From positions 14,808,576 to 14,872,575 of the forward strand of contig CM049309.1 in NCBI GenBank assembly GCA_026874595.1: a stretch of DNA of 64,000 nt. The letters run 5' to 3'. A program made the position numbers and the translations under genes. Within the stretch, counting starts at the first letter, position 1; the number at the start of each line of letters is the position of its first letter. The notes below the pieces were generated by a model. That model saw only the letters and a program-made list of their open reading frames with translations, did no database searches and had not been told where the DNA came from. Origin of the DNA: Sipunculus nudus (taxonomy: Eukaryota; Annelida; Sipuncula; Golfingiida; Sipunculidae). Of the stretch, positions 11,819-23,239 are shown piece after piece.

Positions 11819-13924
11819 TGCTAATGTATCATTTAACCCTTCATTCCTTAAAAAATCCCGAATCAACCTCGAAGAAACCAGTTCAAAGATAACTTTTGCC
11901 GCTTTCCTCGGCCAGTGTACGTACCAGCAGTTGTGAAAGGACAGTTGTAACGCCTTGAGAAATGATGGATTAGGGAGCCGACAGGAGTACAGTGGGTTCA
12001 AATGCACCCTAATAGCTGCGAGAGACAATAACAGTAAATAGGGTAACGCTATCCATGTACATTGATAGTAACAGAATGAAGTCAAGTTGATTGTGAAGCT
12101 GATAGAATTACCACTGTCTGCTGCGCCACCTTGGAACAGTGGAACCAAATTACATTTGACCGTTTCGGGTAAAGATTATATAAAGCCAAGGTCCAGTGAA
12201 GGGCATAAACGCACAACCCCGCTGTCCTGAAAGTGTGTGAGTGTGTAATTGCGTGTGTGTGTATGGAAGGGGGAGGGGCATGGTTGGTGAAAGGGGGTGG
12301 TTCCCATTTTATTTGATGACGATCCGTAACATTTATCGTGAAGAAGGAAATCCATGAATGATATGATGGATCGTGATGAAATAATGGATATGATGATATA
12401 TTGTATAACGCAAAATCGAGCAACGATTTTCTCGGTTTTCAAATTTCAACATACTCATATTCCATATTTTGCAATGTTTGCACTAAGGCCAAAAAAAATA
12501 ATAAGGTTTGGTTCTCAGGCACTTTTTTCAGAAATCAGTGCGGATGGGCGATTTGTTATTAATTTTTTTTGTTTCGATAAAAATGTCAAATGATAAGGGA
12601 AAATCATGATACTAACAGATTTATTTTGCTAAACAAGTAAAGGCACTATATAACAGAGGAAATTGTATCAAAATTGTATGATTTTATCTACTTGAAAGAA
12701 ATGTCCAAGCGGCTGGAGCTCAAAATTGGTAAGTTTTTATTGAAAATCAAAATAAAAATTTTTGGTGCGGGGGGTTTAAAATCGACACGGACGTTGCCTG
12801 AGAACCACGCCTTTTATTTTTTTTGCCTCAGACCATTTTTTTCTTTAATGTAGCTTTATGTAACGGATCTGTTTTATATGTTATGCACGACATACTTTAA
12901 ATGTTAGAGATGTTTCTGCTGTGTCTCGATATATTCTATGTTTGGAATATGCTTATAACGGCTGATTCACAAAAAAAGGTCCCGAACTTAGGGGTCGATA
13001 GTTTTGTAAGAACTGTAAGTAAGTTATTGGAAGCTTGTAAAGATATAAATAATTTTAGTATGTTTGTGAAATAAACCTGATTTATGACAAGAAGACGTTT
13101 ACATGGTGAAATTTGCTATATCCAGTGCTAGGTACTGCATTGTGACCACGGCGGTTGGTGCGAAGTGTCATCTAGGAACAGCTCATTGGGTACAGGTGTG
13201 AAGAAATTTTGCCCCGGGGTGACTATGTTTTCATGCCACCAACAATTTAATATTCTGAGTTCGATACCTTGCTATGTGCAGGATGGTTTTTAGCTCTGGT
13301 GATAAAGAATTGATGAGGTCTTTCTTCGTGGGAAAGGAATGGTGAGGGGCACGTATCGCAAGAGAATTTTCAGCGAAAGGGTTGAATATACTTTCTGTGA
13401 ACAGGGTAATCAAACTTTTTTTAGAGAACTGGTTCAGTTGATCGGCAGGTTGGGAGTGGCAGACCAACGTCTGCAAGAACTAAGGCAAAAAAAGGATTTC
13501 ACTGAATATACATTCGCAAGAGGATAATCCGGATGGCCACGAGTCCTAGAGGAAAATTGCTAGTAACTTGGGGAAAAGTCAAACATCTCTGCATGTTTTG
13601 ACCAAAAGATGATGAAGATGATATCATACACGCATTCTTCTACTGTTCGGTACCCATTTCACTAGAAAGTGAATTTAAATGCTCTTGCAGCACTGTGATA
13701 TATTCCCATGTCAAAACACTGTGAAGCAGACAATGTTAAGTAGCTTTATCTGTCTGGAAATAAACCATATTAGTCACCATAGAATATATAACACTCCTTG
13801 CATTCGCTCTGGAACTAATTCCACTAATATACTACTTCTTTAGTGTTCTTTGCTTCTGTTTACTCTATTTGAGCTTGGTATCCTGGGTCAGACCGAATCT
13901 GGAACTGATATATATATATATACA

Positions 13925-14420
13925 TATCTAAGGGCAGTAGCCTGACCCAAATGGCAGGGGGGGAGGGGGCAGTAAGCGGATTTGAGGGGTAATTCCCGAC
14001 AGGGGAGGATGTAGGAGGGGTCTTCCCCTCCCATGGTTTGGAAAATTTTGAAAAACTGTATGGGTACCTATGCATTCTGGTGCATTTTATTGGTCAATGC
14101 TTATTTAGTAAAACAGTACCTTCTTGAAGGAAGATTATTTGTTATTTGTCTGGCAATGGATGCATTTTCACACAGAATATCAACTTTGCAATATTTTTTT
14201 TTTTGCACCTAAAATCCCGAGGGCTGCTGCCCTAAATATACTCCAAGTACTTAGGGCGCGTAACGCCCGAGCGCAGGAGGATATATATATATATATAATA
14301 TATATATATGAGAGTGCATAATAATAATAGAGTGGATGTTTTTACATCCATCATTTTGTTAGAGGGGCTCGGCCCCCGCGGGCCCCCCGGATTCGCCGCC
14401 TATGATATTCCAAATTTTCC
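13925..14420. repeat. GC-rich repeat remnant with AT microsatellite
   Basis: An island of G- and C-rich sequence in AT-rich DNA: a G-rich block at 13960-14030, CCCGAGGGCTGCTGCCC near 14217, an AT tract at about 14279-14309 and GGGCCCCCCGGATTCGCCGCC near 14380. It reads like a decayed dispersed repeat. No terminal repeats or coding sequence could be established. Confidence 0.35.
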
Positions 14421-15459
14421 TTTACCAAAGACATTTGACACCAACCTCAATGGGCATGATGCACTATACCCAGCACAAGATATAGCAAATTCACTTTAAA
14501 AATTTATTCTTGTCATAAATCAGGAAGTTGAACTTCTAAACCAATAAAAATTCACAGACATATTCAATTTATACATATCTTTTATACAAGTAATCCACCA
14601 GCAACTTACATAATTACTGAGAAAACTAACATTCTCTAACGCTCGGGACGTTTTTTTGAGCACCCAATATTACTGCTCAAGCGCTATTTTTACAATCCAA
14701 AAGAAATAATTATGTTTAGACCAACATTTATAACGATTCAATACGGCAGTTGACACATACCGTATTCTGTATTTTCTCATTATCAAATGGGTCATTGAAA
14801 TATTACTGTGGACAGTATGAAGTAGCTGTAAAGAAAACGGGAGACGGAATTACCTCGCAAACGCTAAGCTTTATTTCCCTAAGAAAACTGTGAGTTAGAC
14901 AAGAGACCCATCAGTTTCAGAATTGACAGGACAAGAGCAGTGCCCAACGCAATGTCACACCAAGCTTGCTACATATATATCAAATTATCTGATTTCAGCG
15001 AAAATGTAACTCGTTTATATAAATAAATTTGTTTAGCGACGGAGAGGTTTCCGCCAGGTCACTGATCTTTTATAGCTAATGTTAAGAATTGGTTTGACCA
15101 CCTACTGCCAGTTACCATGCCTAATGATATAAAACCTTCCAATCGCGGCAAGTGATATCATTGATTAAATAAAGATGATTTAGAATTGTGTTAATGGTTC
15201 TTTATGATGAAACCTCTGTTGCTCATTAGCGTCATGTTTTATTCATTTTAGGAATCTGATGAAGATGTTCACACGATAATATTTATTTTTCCATCCTCTA
15301 AAACGTACGAACAAATTACAAAGTTATCTAGAATATGGGCAGTCGACAAGCGACTTCAGGTATCCGGTACCCAAATCACAAAGACAGTGATAAAGTGAGG
15401 CATGGAATCTCTCCTAACATTATAGAACACAAGATGAATGTAGGTGTCACCACCAGTCA

Positions 15460-15850
15460 TGTGTACAAATCTAGTGACATGCAACGTTTCAGGACGATAG
15501 TCATACATCTCCTGAGATAAATGCATAAATGTGTTTTACTAATTCATGTACATGGTACCTTCTGTTTTGTGTTTGTGAGAGCTATCCAAGATGGACGGAC
15601 ATGCAATGTGCCTGACAGTTTTCTACAAATACAGGATCGTAGGCGGTCTTGTGTTCGAGATATCTACCTACGAAAGATGGACATGGTACATTTCAGGCCA
15701 TTACATTGAACGACTCCTGAGATATGTGCGATTTCCACCAAAACGGATCAACAGATGGACACCAGATGAAATTGATTGTGTGAGGCGCCACTAAACTTAC
15801 ACATGAGATAAACCATTCTAAGATGTACACAAGTTTACAGCTGAGATATA
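15460..15850 (+). repeat. Decayed tandem-type dispersed repeat
   Basis: Related phrases recur: CTCCTGAGATAAATGC near 15508, CTCCTGAGATATGTGC near 15715 and CAGCTGAGATAT near 15838, with GATGGACGGACA and CAGATGGACACC between them. The overlapping plus-strand frames here (15335-15794) lack any recognisable domain and are best explained by the repeat. Confidence 0.4.
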
Positions 15851-17707
15851 TTCCAAAGCCGCTCAAATATTAAAGTATAAAAATATATATCCAGTATGCC
15901 ATATATCCAGTGATTTTGAAAAACATCGCTAGATCGCAGAAAAAAATCACCGCTAATAATTAAAATGCCACTATTATAATATTGACAGTGCATGTCTCCT
16001 GCACTCATTTGGTTCAGGTAAGCGATCTATAATCACCACCTGAAGATCATGATTTACGAAAAAACGTATAAGAAAGTATGAAGCCCTGATAAAAGTATGA
16101 ACAAAGTATCAAAAGAAGATTTACTTTAAAAATTATATTACTTTTAAAAAAGTATAGAGTGCCAGCAATGCAGTACTGATATATGGGTGATTTTTATCCA
16201 AAGCAAACGCACGAACGCCACAATAACAAGCAAATTCAAACGATAACAGTTGGCCCCACCAGTCTTGAGTACGAGATGGAGGTATCAAGATGTACGGGCA
16301 AGCAAAATTCCAGCCAAATACATTATTATCACTAAGGTGTACAGGTGGACACTTGTCGAAAAGAATTACAGGTTGCGCTATCGATCTTTGTTACGGACGA
16401 GTTCCCATGTTAACCAATAATTATGCCTGTTTTCAGAAAGATCGGTGTAAGGGTCTCAGAGGAGTTCATATAGACGAACGCGGCGGTTGCGGCGGAACCC
16501 GCGTGAAAACTCTGTTTTGGCGGATACAAATATTAGGTTAATGAATTCAGAAATGCAACTCTTTTCAGCAGTATTAATCAAGCAGCAGTTTGATGTTAAT
16601 AATAAGAATGGCAAAAAAAAAAAACTTGAATTCATGTCCACTATAGACATTTGATTTATCATGAAAACTATGTACGCTATACATATTTCAGTGTTCCCTG
16701 TTTTTTTCTACTTTATATGAAACTAATATACGGTTATTCTAGGCCATTATTGACAATTGAATAGATGACAAATGCTTCTTAAATATATCTGAATACTCTA
16801 TAATTGTTTATTTTAAAATAACATTTGAACCCTTTTTCAGTTATTATGATAGTAATATACTGAAACACCTCTAGCCCTGCTAGCGTTCACATGTGGTAAC
16901 ATCACAACGACAAATTAACACTGTCAATGTCTGGTTTTATTTCATTAACCAAAAATTCATATTCATATTGATATTCGAGGATTGGTATTCACTTGATCTC
17001 ACCAGAGGCTATTCCACTTGGAATATAAAGCAAAAATTAAAGTGAAAATGTATGTCTTTTTCGTGCAGTCACGTTAAGAATAACAGTACTTTATCTATTC
17101 ATGATATACCGCAAAAACCCTTTAAACTAAGGAACCCCTCCTGGACTAATAATTTAGGGCTAGAAGCTCCACATTCTTAATCTAGTTAGAACAGAAAGGC
17201 ACATATTCCTGAAAAAAACACACATCCTTCTCTAACAATGCCCCCTCCTGTCTTAACTGTTAGGTTATGAAAGTACCACACTTCCATTCCATACCAATAC
17301 CACTTCCTGTCTGTTAAGGTACTAAAGCACACTTTTAGACTTAAATGTTCCAGTTATTATTAGTTGGGACAAACTACAAGAAAAACTAATCTCCTTTAAA
17401 TTGCAATATTTTTTTTTATTTCTATATCATCGGGTCTGTAGAACCCTAGAGAAGTATGGAAAAAATACTGGTAGTAACTGAAAATAAAAATATCATTAAA
17501 GGGAGAAATCTGTTTAAGTCCGAACCGGCATCATGGCGTAAGTGAAGTATACAGCTTTGTCAAGGAGAATTGAGAAAAATAAATACATTTCTTTAAAGTT
17601 ACCAAGATTACCGGTAACTAGGTGCACGAGATCACAATTGCCCAAGGCGCCTTGGCCGAGCATCAATTAGTAGAATGAAAGTCATTGAGGACCGGTGTAG
17701 CGATTTC

Positions 17708-17743
17708 AGATTACCCCCGGTTCAAATTACCTGGGGGTAATCT
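17708..17743. repeat. Perfect 11-bp hairpin at the left edge of the minisatellite
   Basis: AGATTACCCCC (17708-17718) pairs with GGGGGTAATCT (17733-17743) around a 14-base loop containing GTTCAAATTACC. The loop sequence reappears inverted at 17771-17781 and at 19406-19417, beyond the right end of the array. Confidence 0.75.
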
Positions 17744-17789
17744 GATATCGATTTCCAGATAACCCCCCTGGGTAATTTGAAAACAATTT

Positions 17790-19050
17790 CAGATTACCCC
17801 GTACGATTTCAGGTTACCCCGTACGATTTCAGATTACCCCGTACGATTTCAGATTACCCATTATGATTTCAGATTACCTCTTACGATTTCAGATTATGCC
17901 TTATGATTTCAGATTATGCGTTACGATTTCAGATTTTGCCTTTCGATTTCAGATTATGCCTTACGATTTCAGATTATGCCTTACGATTTCAGATTATGCC
18001 TTACGATTTCAGATTATGCCTTACGATTTCAGATTATGCCTTACGATTTCAGATTATGCCTTATGATTTCAGATTATGCCTTACGATTTCAGATTATGCT
18101 TTACGATTTCAGATTATGCCTTACGATTTCAGATTATGCCTTTCGATTTCAGATTATGCCACACGACTTTAGATTAGGCCTTACGATTTCAGATTACCCA
18201 TTATTATTTCAGATTTCCTCTTACGATTTCAGATTTTGCCTTCCGATTTCAGATTATGCCTTACGACTTCAGATTATGCCTTACGATTTCAGATTATGCG
18301 TTATGATTTCAGATTATGCGTTACGATTTCAGATTACCCATTATGATTTCAGATTACCTCTTACGATTTCAGATTATGCCTTATGATTTCAGATTATGCG
18401 TTACGATTTCAGATTATGCCTTTCGATTTCAGATTATGCCTTACGATTTCAGATTATGCCTTACGATTTCATATAACCTCTTACGATTTTAGATTATATC
18501 TTACCTTTTCAGATTTTGCCTTACGATTTCTGATTAGGCCTTACGAATTCAAACTTTGCCTTAAAATTTCTAATTTTGCCTTACGATTTCATATTACCCC
18601 TTAGGATTTCAGATTATGTCTTACCTTTTCAGATTATGCCTTACGATTTCTGATTAGGCCTAACGAATTCAGATTTTGCCTAACGATTTCAGATTTTGAC
18701 TTACGATTTCAGATTTTGCCTTACGATTTCATATTACCCCTTAGGATTTCAGATTATGTCTTACCTTTTCAGATTATGCCTTACGATTTCTGATTAGGCC
18801 TAACGAATTCAGATTTTGCCTTACGATTTCAGATTTTGACTTACGATTTCAGATTTTGCCTTACTATTTCATATTACCCCTTAGGATTTCAGATTATGTC
18901 TTACCTTTTCAGGTTATGCCTTACGATTTCTGATTAGGCCTAACAAATTCAGATTTTGCCTTACGATTTCAGATTTTGACTTACGATTTCAGATTTTGCC
19001 TTACGATTTCATATTACCCCTTAGGATTTCAGATTATGTCTTACCTTTTA
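17790..19050. repeat. Minisatellite of about 63 copies of a 20-bp unit
   Basis: Consensus TTACGATTTCAGATTATGCC, with the 20-bp period held almost without indels for about 1.26 kb. Units at the left end carry ATTACCCCGTACG, then ATTACCCA and ATTACCTC variants, and the middle is mostly ATTATGCC. The plus strand stays open for long frames (for example 17916-18386) because 20 bp repeats as 20 codons every 60 bp with no stop in the consensus. These frames are not genes. The array lies in the LU-gene intron. Confidence 0.95.
18181..19050. repeat. 140-bp higher-order repeat made of seven 20-bp units
   Basis: From 18181 the array falls into consecutive 140-bp blocks starting at 18181, 18321, 18461, 18601, 18741 and 18881, with a partial block at 19021. 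The last three full blocks differ by only two or three bases from one another and share the same ordered variants (TTAGG.., TTACCTTTTC.., ..TGATTAGGCC, TAACGAATTC.., ..TTTTGAC, ..TTTTGCC, ..ATATTACCCC). The 18461 block is an older, diverged copy. Separately, 17841-17980 is nearly identical to 18321-18460, 480 bp away. Confidence 0.9.
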
Positions 19051-19447
19051 GATTACTCCCCTTTACGAAACATTATTATAATTTCTTTCTGTTGGAATTC
19101 CCAAATAAGGTTGAATCATTGTATAGCTCATGTGATGTAATGAGATGCGGTGTACATGTGACGTAATGTACATGTGATGTAATGTAATGTGATGAAATGT
19201 ACATGTAATGTGCATGTGATGCATGTTATGTGTCATGCGCTCTGAAAAATTGTTTGAGTCAATGTAAACATAATAAATATAATGAATATTTTGCGCCAAT
19301 TTGAATACATTTTATTTAAATGTCTTATCATTCACGTGGTTTATTGTAATAATACATCATTATTTAAAAGAATAATGTTTTATCATTAAATGAAATTAAC
19401 AAGGGGGTAATTTGAACAGTGATAACCTGAACCTAGGTTCTGATTGC

Positions 19448-19986
19448 GGGGGGGGGGGGGGGGGGTTTGCCGGGGGTTGCTGCGTCTATACCTACATACA
19501 AACGTACATACATGCATATTTATAAATATATCTATATGAATATGTGTGTGTGCGTTCGTGTGATTATATGTTTGTGTGAGAGAGTCGAGACTTGAAATCC
19601 AAGAAAATTTTAAATTCCACCCAGAAGCATTGAAGAATTCCAATAATACTGTAACAGTTTTAAAATAATTTAAACAAAAAAACAGGTTTCAGCTCATAAA
19701 TGAAAAATAAGAATAAGTGCAAAAGTCAATTATTACAATAAACCTATAAGTCATAAGTTTAGAATGTAAGATTCCTTTTCTCCAGTTTCCTAGTGTTCTC
19801 ATGTCAGATTCAGAAATAAAGTTTTGGGGTAGATCTCTGTATGAACTTATACAGATGAAAGTGTAACGAAACTTAACTGATATTTTTAAGGTCTCAAAAT
19901 TATTTTCCAAACATTATTTTCCTACAGTCCGGAAAGTTTATCCTCAATATTACATGCAGGGATCGGGGGGGGGGGGGGGGGGGGGG
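19448..19986 (+). repeat. Two long G tracts
   Basis: G18 at 19448-19465 and G22 at 19965-19986. Between them is AT-rich DNA with GT/AT alternation near 19530-19580. Nothing coding seen. Confidence 0.85.
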
Positions 19987-20520
19987 CGGCACCTCCTTGC
20001 TACGCCATTGAGGATAACCTAAAATCTTTACACCGTGCTAACGTGCTATTTGATCCAGGCATCAAGGGTCGGCAAATGTCAGATATAACGATTACACAGA
20101 TTCCTCACGAACTCAGACAAGCGGCGTGACCAACCTATGGTATCAACAGACCTTTTTCTGAACTCTTCTGAGCTATGGTGCTTGTTAGGAGATAGCTGTG
20201 CGGTGCAACTTATCAAATACAATCTAAACACTTTCCACTCAAAATAGTTGTACCAAAAAAGAAGCAAGGTTAAAGTTATTTACTGCAAGTCTGCAAATAA
20301 TGGTTCCGGGACCTTTCATATGACTGTCCGTGCACTAAGCGATGTGTTCAGTGGCACAGCCTTACATGCAAGAGAAGACCTCAGAGACGGACTTTCAATA
20401 GGTAAAATACTTTTATATTTTCAAATGCATTATAAATGGTACCTTATCTAGTGATTAAATAATCAAAACATTTACAGGTTCATTTCCTTCTATTTTCTGC
20501 TCTTGAAATGCTCTTACATT

Positions 20521-20560
<40 letters not shown>

Positions 20561-20728
20561 TGTTCTTTCTAGGCTGTTTGCAGTGCACTGATTGCAAAGT
20601 GCTCGATGGTATAACCAGTGCGTATAAATATATATTATGTGTAAGGAATCAAAGGATTGTAAGCATCATACAACGGTACAAAACTTATTAGTAAACACGA
20701 TTCTTACAATTTTTTTATTCCTTTCTCA

Positions 20729-20780
<52 letters not shown>

Positions 20781-21099
20781 ATCTAGCACAAGCATGAATT
20801 ATTACAGACTGAAATCAAAGGATTATTGTGTTCGTTCATTAGTGCTTCAAATAGTTAAATGAAATAAATGAACGTATTTAGCAACAGAAATATTACAATA
20901 TGAAAATTGAAACAAATCAGTTGATTTTATGCATAAGTTTCATCAATGCACGTGTGGACCACTTGCGTTGGTGTAATAAAAAAAACAAAGAAAACATTTT
21001 CTTTATGAGGATTTTTTTTTTCAAAATCATAATTAACAATCAAAGGTACATAAACATTTTCAATAATACATGTGCATGTACTATCTCGCGATTTTAGTT

Positions 21100-21546
21100 A
21101 ATTTTGACTGAATCCAAAGCTTCCTAGCAAAACCATCCGGGCAAATGGATTAACTGTCTCCAGTTCAACTGTTTTATGTTATAATGGTTCTGTTTGCAAA
21201 TAAACACAGTTCACGTGTGTCTGTTTACTATAATAAGATTGCGTGACCAGAAGTCCGATCTTGAGAATGCGCGACAACCCCAGCACATGGAGTAAAACAT
21301 GAAAGTCGAAACACAGAAGGAACATCGGCTGGAAGCTTTAAAAATGCTGATTTGTTAAGATGGTGTGCGCGCTATGTTCATGTTTGTTGCCCTGATAGCG
21401 CCCGGTGCAAGATTTTTTGCCACCTGTGCGCAGGAGTAAGTAAACGGTATTAGAACGAAATATTGCCATAAACTATGTTTTTTAAGAAGAAAAAGCTGTA
21501 TTTCATGTATATTTAACATGCCTGGTATGTGAATAGGTCCCTTTAA
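21100..21546 (+). mobile_element. MITE-like family A, copy 1
   Basis: Shares an ordered series of blocks with 26640-27131: AGCAAAACCATCC, GTCTGTTTACTATAATAAG, GCGTGACCAGAAGTCCGAT, GCGCCCGGT, CAGGAGTAAGTAAACGG, GAAAAAGCTGTATTTC, and the end AATAGGTCCCTTTAAG. Noncoding. The end resembles the CCCTTTAA end of family B. Confidence 0.65.
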
Positions 21547-21766
21547 GATTGCTTAAAATATTGAATTGATGCGACGTATAGAAGAGGGATAATATATGAA
21601 GATAATGACTGCACTGTACATAAGTCAGTTGCATTTAGGTAGTATAAGTATATAGGTATGGTATATACGGTCAAAGTTACTTCAATGAATAACCAACACC
21701 TTTTAGTGTTCAATTTAAGTAACAAAATATATTTGAAATGTGTTGCAGATAGTGGAAATCTGATTA

Positions 21767-22160
21767 TCTGGTCTAGGGGTAGAGCACATGACTCAGAGCT
21801 AGAAGGTTTTCAGTTCGAATCTCAGCCGAGGCGGTATATATGATTTTTCATGGTCGGTTCCCACCCAGGGTGAGCACTCAGCATGTTTAATTTGGAGACT
21901 GTTCCTAACATTCCTATATCACTTTCAAACGAGTGCGCCTTTCGGGGGTTATGACCCAGCGATTGGGGTGACATACACCCAGGGCCCCCAGGTGCAGTAA
22001 TCACCGGGCCTGGTTTACATTAGGATATCAAATGAGAGGAAGAATGTGCGGCTGCCTTGGAGTGGTACCACGAGCCTGGTTGACGCCAGGATATTCGCGT
22101 TTAAGCCCCTGTCACATTGTCCGATATCGGAGTGGAATTCTGCAGATTTACATAGTACTA
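21767..22160 (+). mobile_element. SINE with a tRNA-like head
   Basis: The head, 21767-21832, has a tRNA-like A-box region (TGGTCTAGGGGTAGAGCAC) and a B box (GTTCGAATC at 21823-21831), the split promoter of RNA polymerase III. The body contains CACCGGGCCTGGTTTACATTA and GGAGTGGAATTCTGCAGAT; the same body occurs inverted at 37425-37640. The head does not give a full cloverleaf by eye, so a functional tRNA is unlikely. Poly(A) tail and target duplication were not identified. Confidence 0.65.
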
Positions 22161-22449
22161 AGTTAATCAAACATTACAAAATGGAGGCTGAAGTCCTCGT
22201 CACCCTATATGCGCTAATAATTTCCACCACATTAATTGTTTAGATGCATGTCCGGCCATTTGGAGATGCTAAATCTGCGATTCTCACGAGACAGAGGGTT
22301 TATTGGAACTTCATGTATGTCCATAAAACGGACCCGAACAATTAGTATTAATCACCGCCAACATATGCCGCCAGTGTGATGGAAAGGTCTATTGATTGCA
22401 TGCATGACCACGAGTAATCGTCCCGTATGCGGCCTTTGAACAAACTTAC

Positions 22450-22577
22450 CATACAGCCACCGACACAGTGAGTCGTGGGCACTTTGGTACTGTTGAAGGG
22501 GTCTTTGCATAAACCTCCGGATTCCGCTTTCCCATTCCGTGTATATGTACACTTGAAACACCAGGTCATGGTTCTAC
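22450..22577 (-). CDS. Exon with the first half of the LU (Ly6/uPAR) domain
   Basis: This 128-base exon has clean borders: acceptor TTTGTTTCAG (22578-22587) and donor ATG|GTAAGT. It starts in phase 1 (two bases, then codons) and ends in phase 0. The translation runs from TWCFKCTY through LCKDPFN to HCVGGCM: five cysteines in the spacing of an LU N-terminal half (CxxC, CxDPF, CxxxC). Joined to the exon at 4746-4973 it completes a ten-cysteine LU domain. The phase-1 start means one base of the first codon comes from an upstream exon, as is usual for a separate signal-peptide exon in secreted proteins. That exon is not certainly identified. An in-frame ATG inside this exon would give a protein without a signal peptide and is probably not the true start. 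Confidence 0.8.
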
Positions 22578-22732
22578 CTGAAACAAAATATATAGTTTAC
22601 TATACGTTGACATGCATAGATATGCAATAAAATTCATGAAATGCCCAATAGAGAACTCGGAAACACCCTGTGACCTGCTCCCTTATCTATATAATGTTAT
22701 CGGGTATATTTAAGTCACATGATCAGAAGTAG

Positions 22733-22915
22733 ATCCGGTAGGGGGGGGGGGGGCTTTTTTCATTCGAAACCTTTTTAAAGGTTTCACACAAAATTTAGCT
22801 TCCTGGGCACTCCTTTTCCGGACCTGGGGACCTTTTTTTAAGTTTTTTATGGGTCCTCCTAGGTTGGACCCCCCCCCCTTTCCCCTTTTTCCGAAATCAA
22901 GGATCCGCCCCTGAT
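22733..22915 (-). mobile_element. G-rich GGATCC-ended element
   Basis: Runs from GATCCGGTAGGGGG on the left to AAGGATCCGCCCCTG on the right, so GGATCC-type words in opposite orientation close it. Inside are G and C runs and GGTCCCCAGGTCCGGAAAAG (minus strand). It shares word order with 11696-11818 and 45537-45640. The 94-codon minus-strand frame across it comes from the repeat. Confidence 0.6.
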
Positions 22916-23166
22916 AATTAGGCAGGCATAATAGTTTTTGTATCATAAAATGTAAAAATTCTATGGCATATCTTGAACTTATGTGTTGTTGCATTTCACA
23001 CCACTTGCACTTTTATGTTTTTCCGTCTGCCAATAAAACACATTTTCGAATAACACAAAACGACCGACTTTTTACGGACTCTTTAGCGACAGGCTTTCGT
23101 AAGGAGAATCCTGGGAGTGTCTCCTATTTCATGATGTTTTTATTATGTTAATGCTTTCATGAGGAA

Positions 23167-23170
<4 letters not shown>

Positions 23171-23236
<66 letters not shown>
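23171..23236. repeat. (AT)33 microsatellite
   Basis: Uninterrupted alternating AT. The AT-rich DNA on its right (to about 24330) holds one unrecognised 65-codon frame at 23716-23913 and nothing else that I can name. Confidence 0.95.

Positions 23237-23239
<3 letters not shown>

Larger units (their letters stand above)
4974..22449 (-). other. Large phase-0 intron of the LU-domain gene
   Basis: Bounded by a GTAAGT donor (22444-22449, minus strand) and a TTTGCAG acceptor (4974-4980). The intron is about 17.5 kb and is filled by repeats listed separately: MITE-like elements, the 20-bp minisatellite, G tracts and a SINE. Stretches in which I see nothing beyond AT-rich DNA are 6650-10230, 10940-11690, 11820-13920, 14420-15330, 15850-17700 and 19420-20270. 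Open frames inside it are short and unrecognised. Confidence 0.7.

Noticed and set aside
17863-18604. Long plus-strand frames (up to 156 codons) with repeating DFRLCLTISDYALRFQ-type sequence
   Set aside because: Produced by the 20-bp minisatellite, which has no stop in its consensus; several phases are open at once.
21767-21832. tRNA gene
   Set aside because: A and B boxes are present but the arms do not close into a full cloverleaf, and the sequence continues into a SINE body with a second genomic copy.
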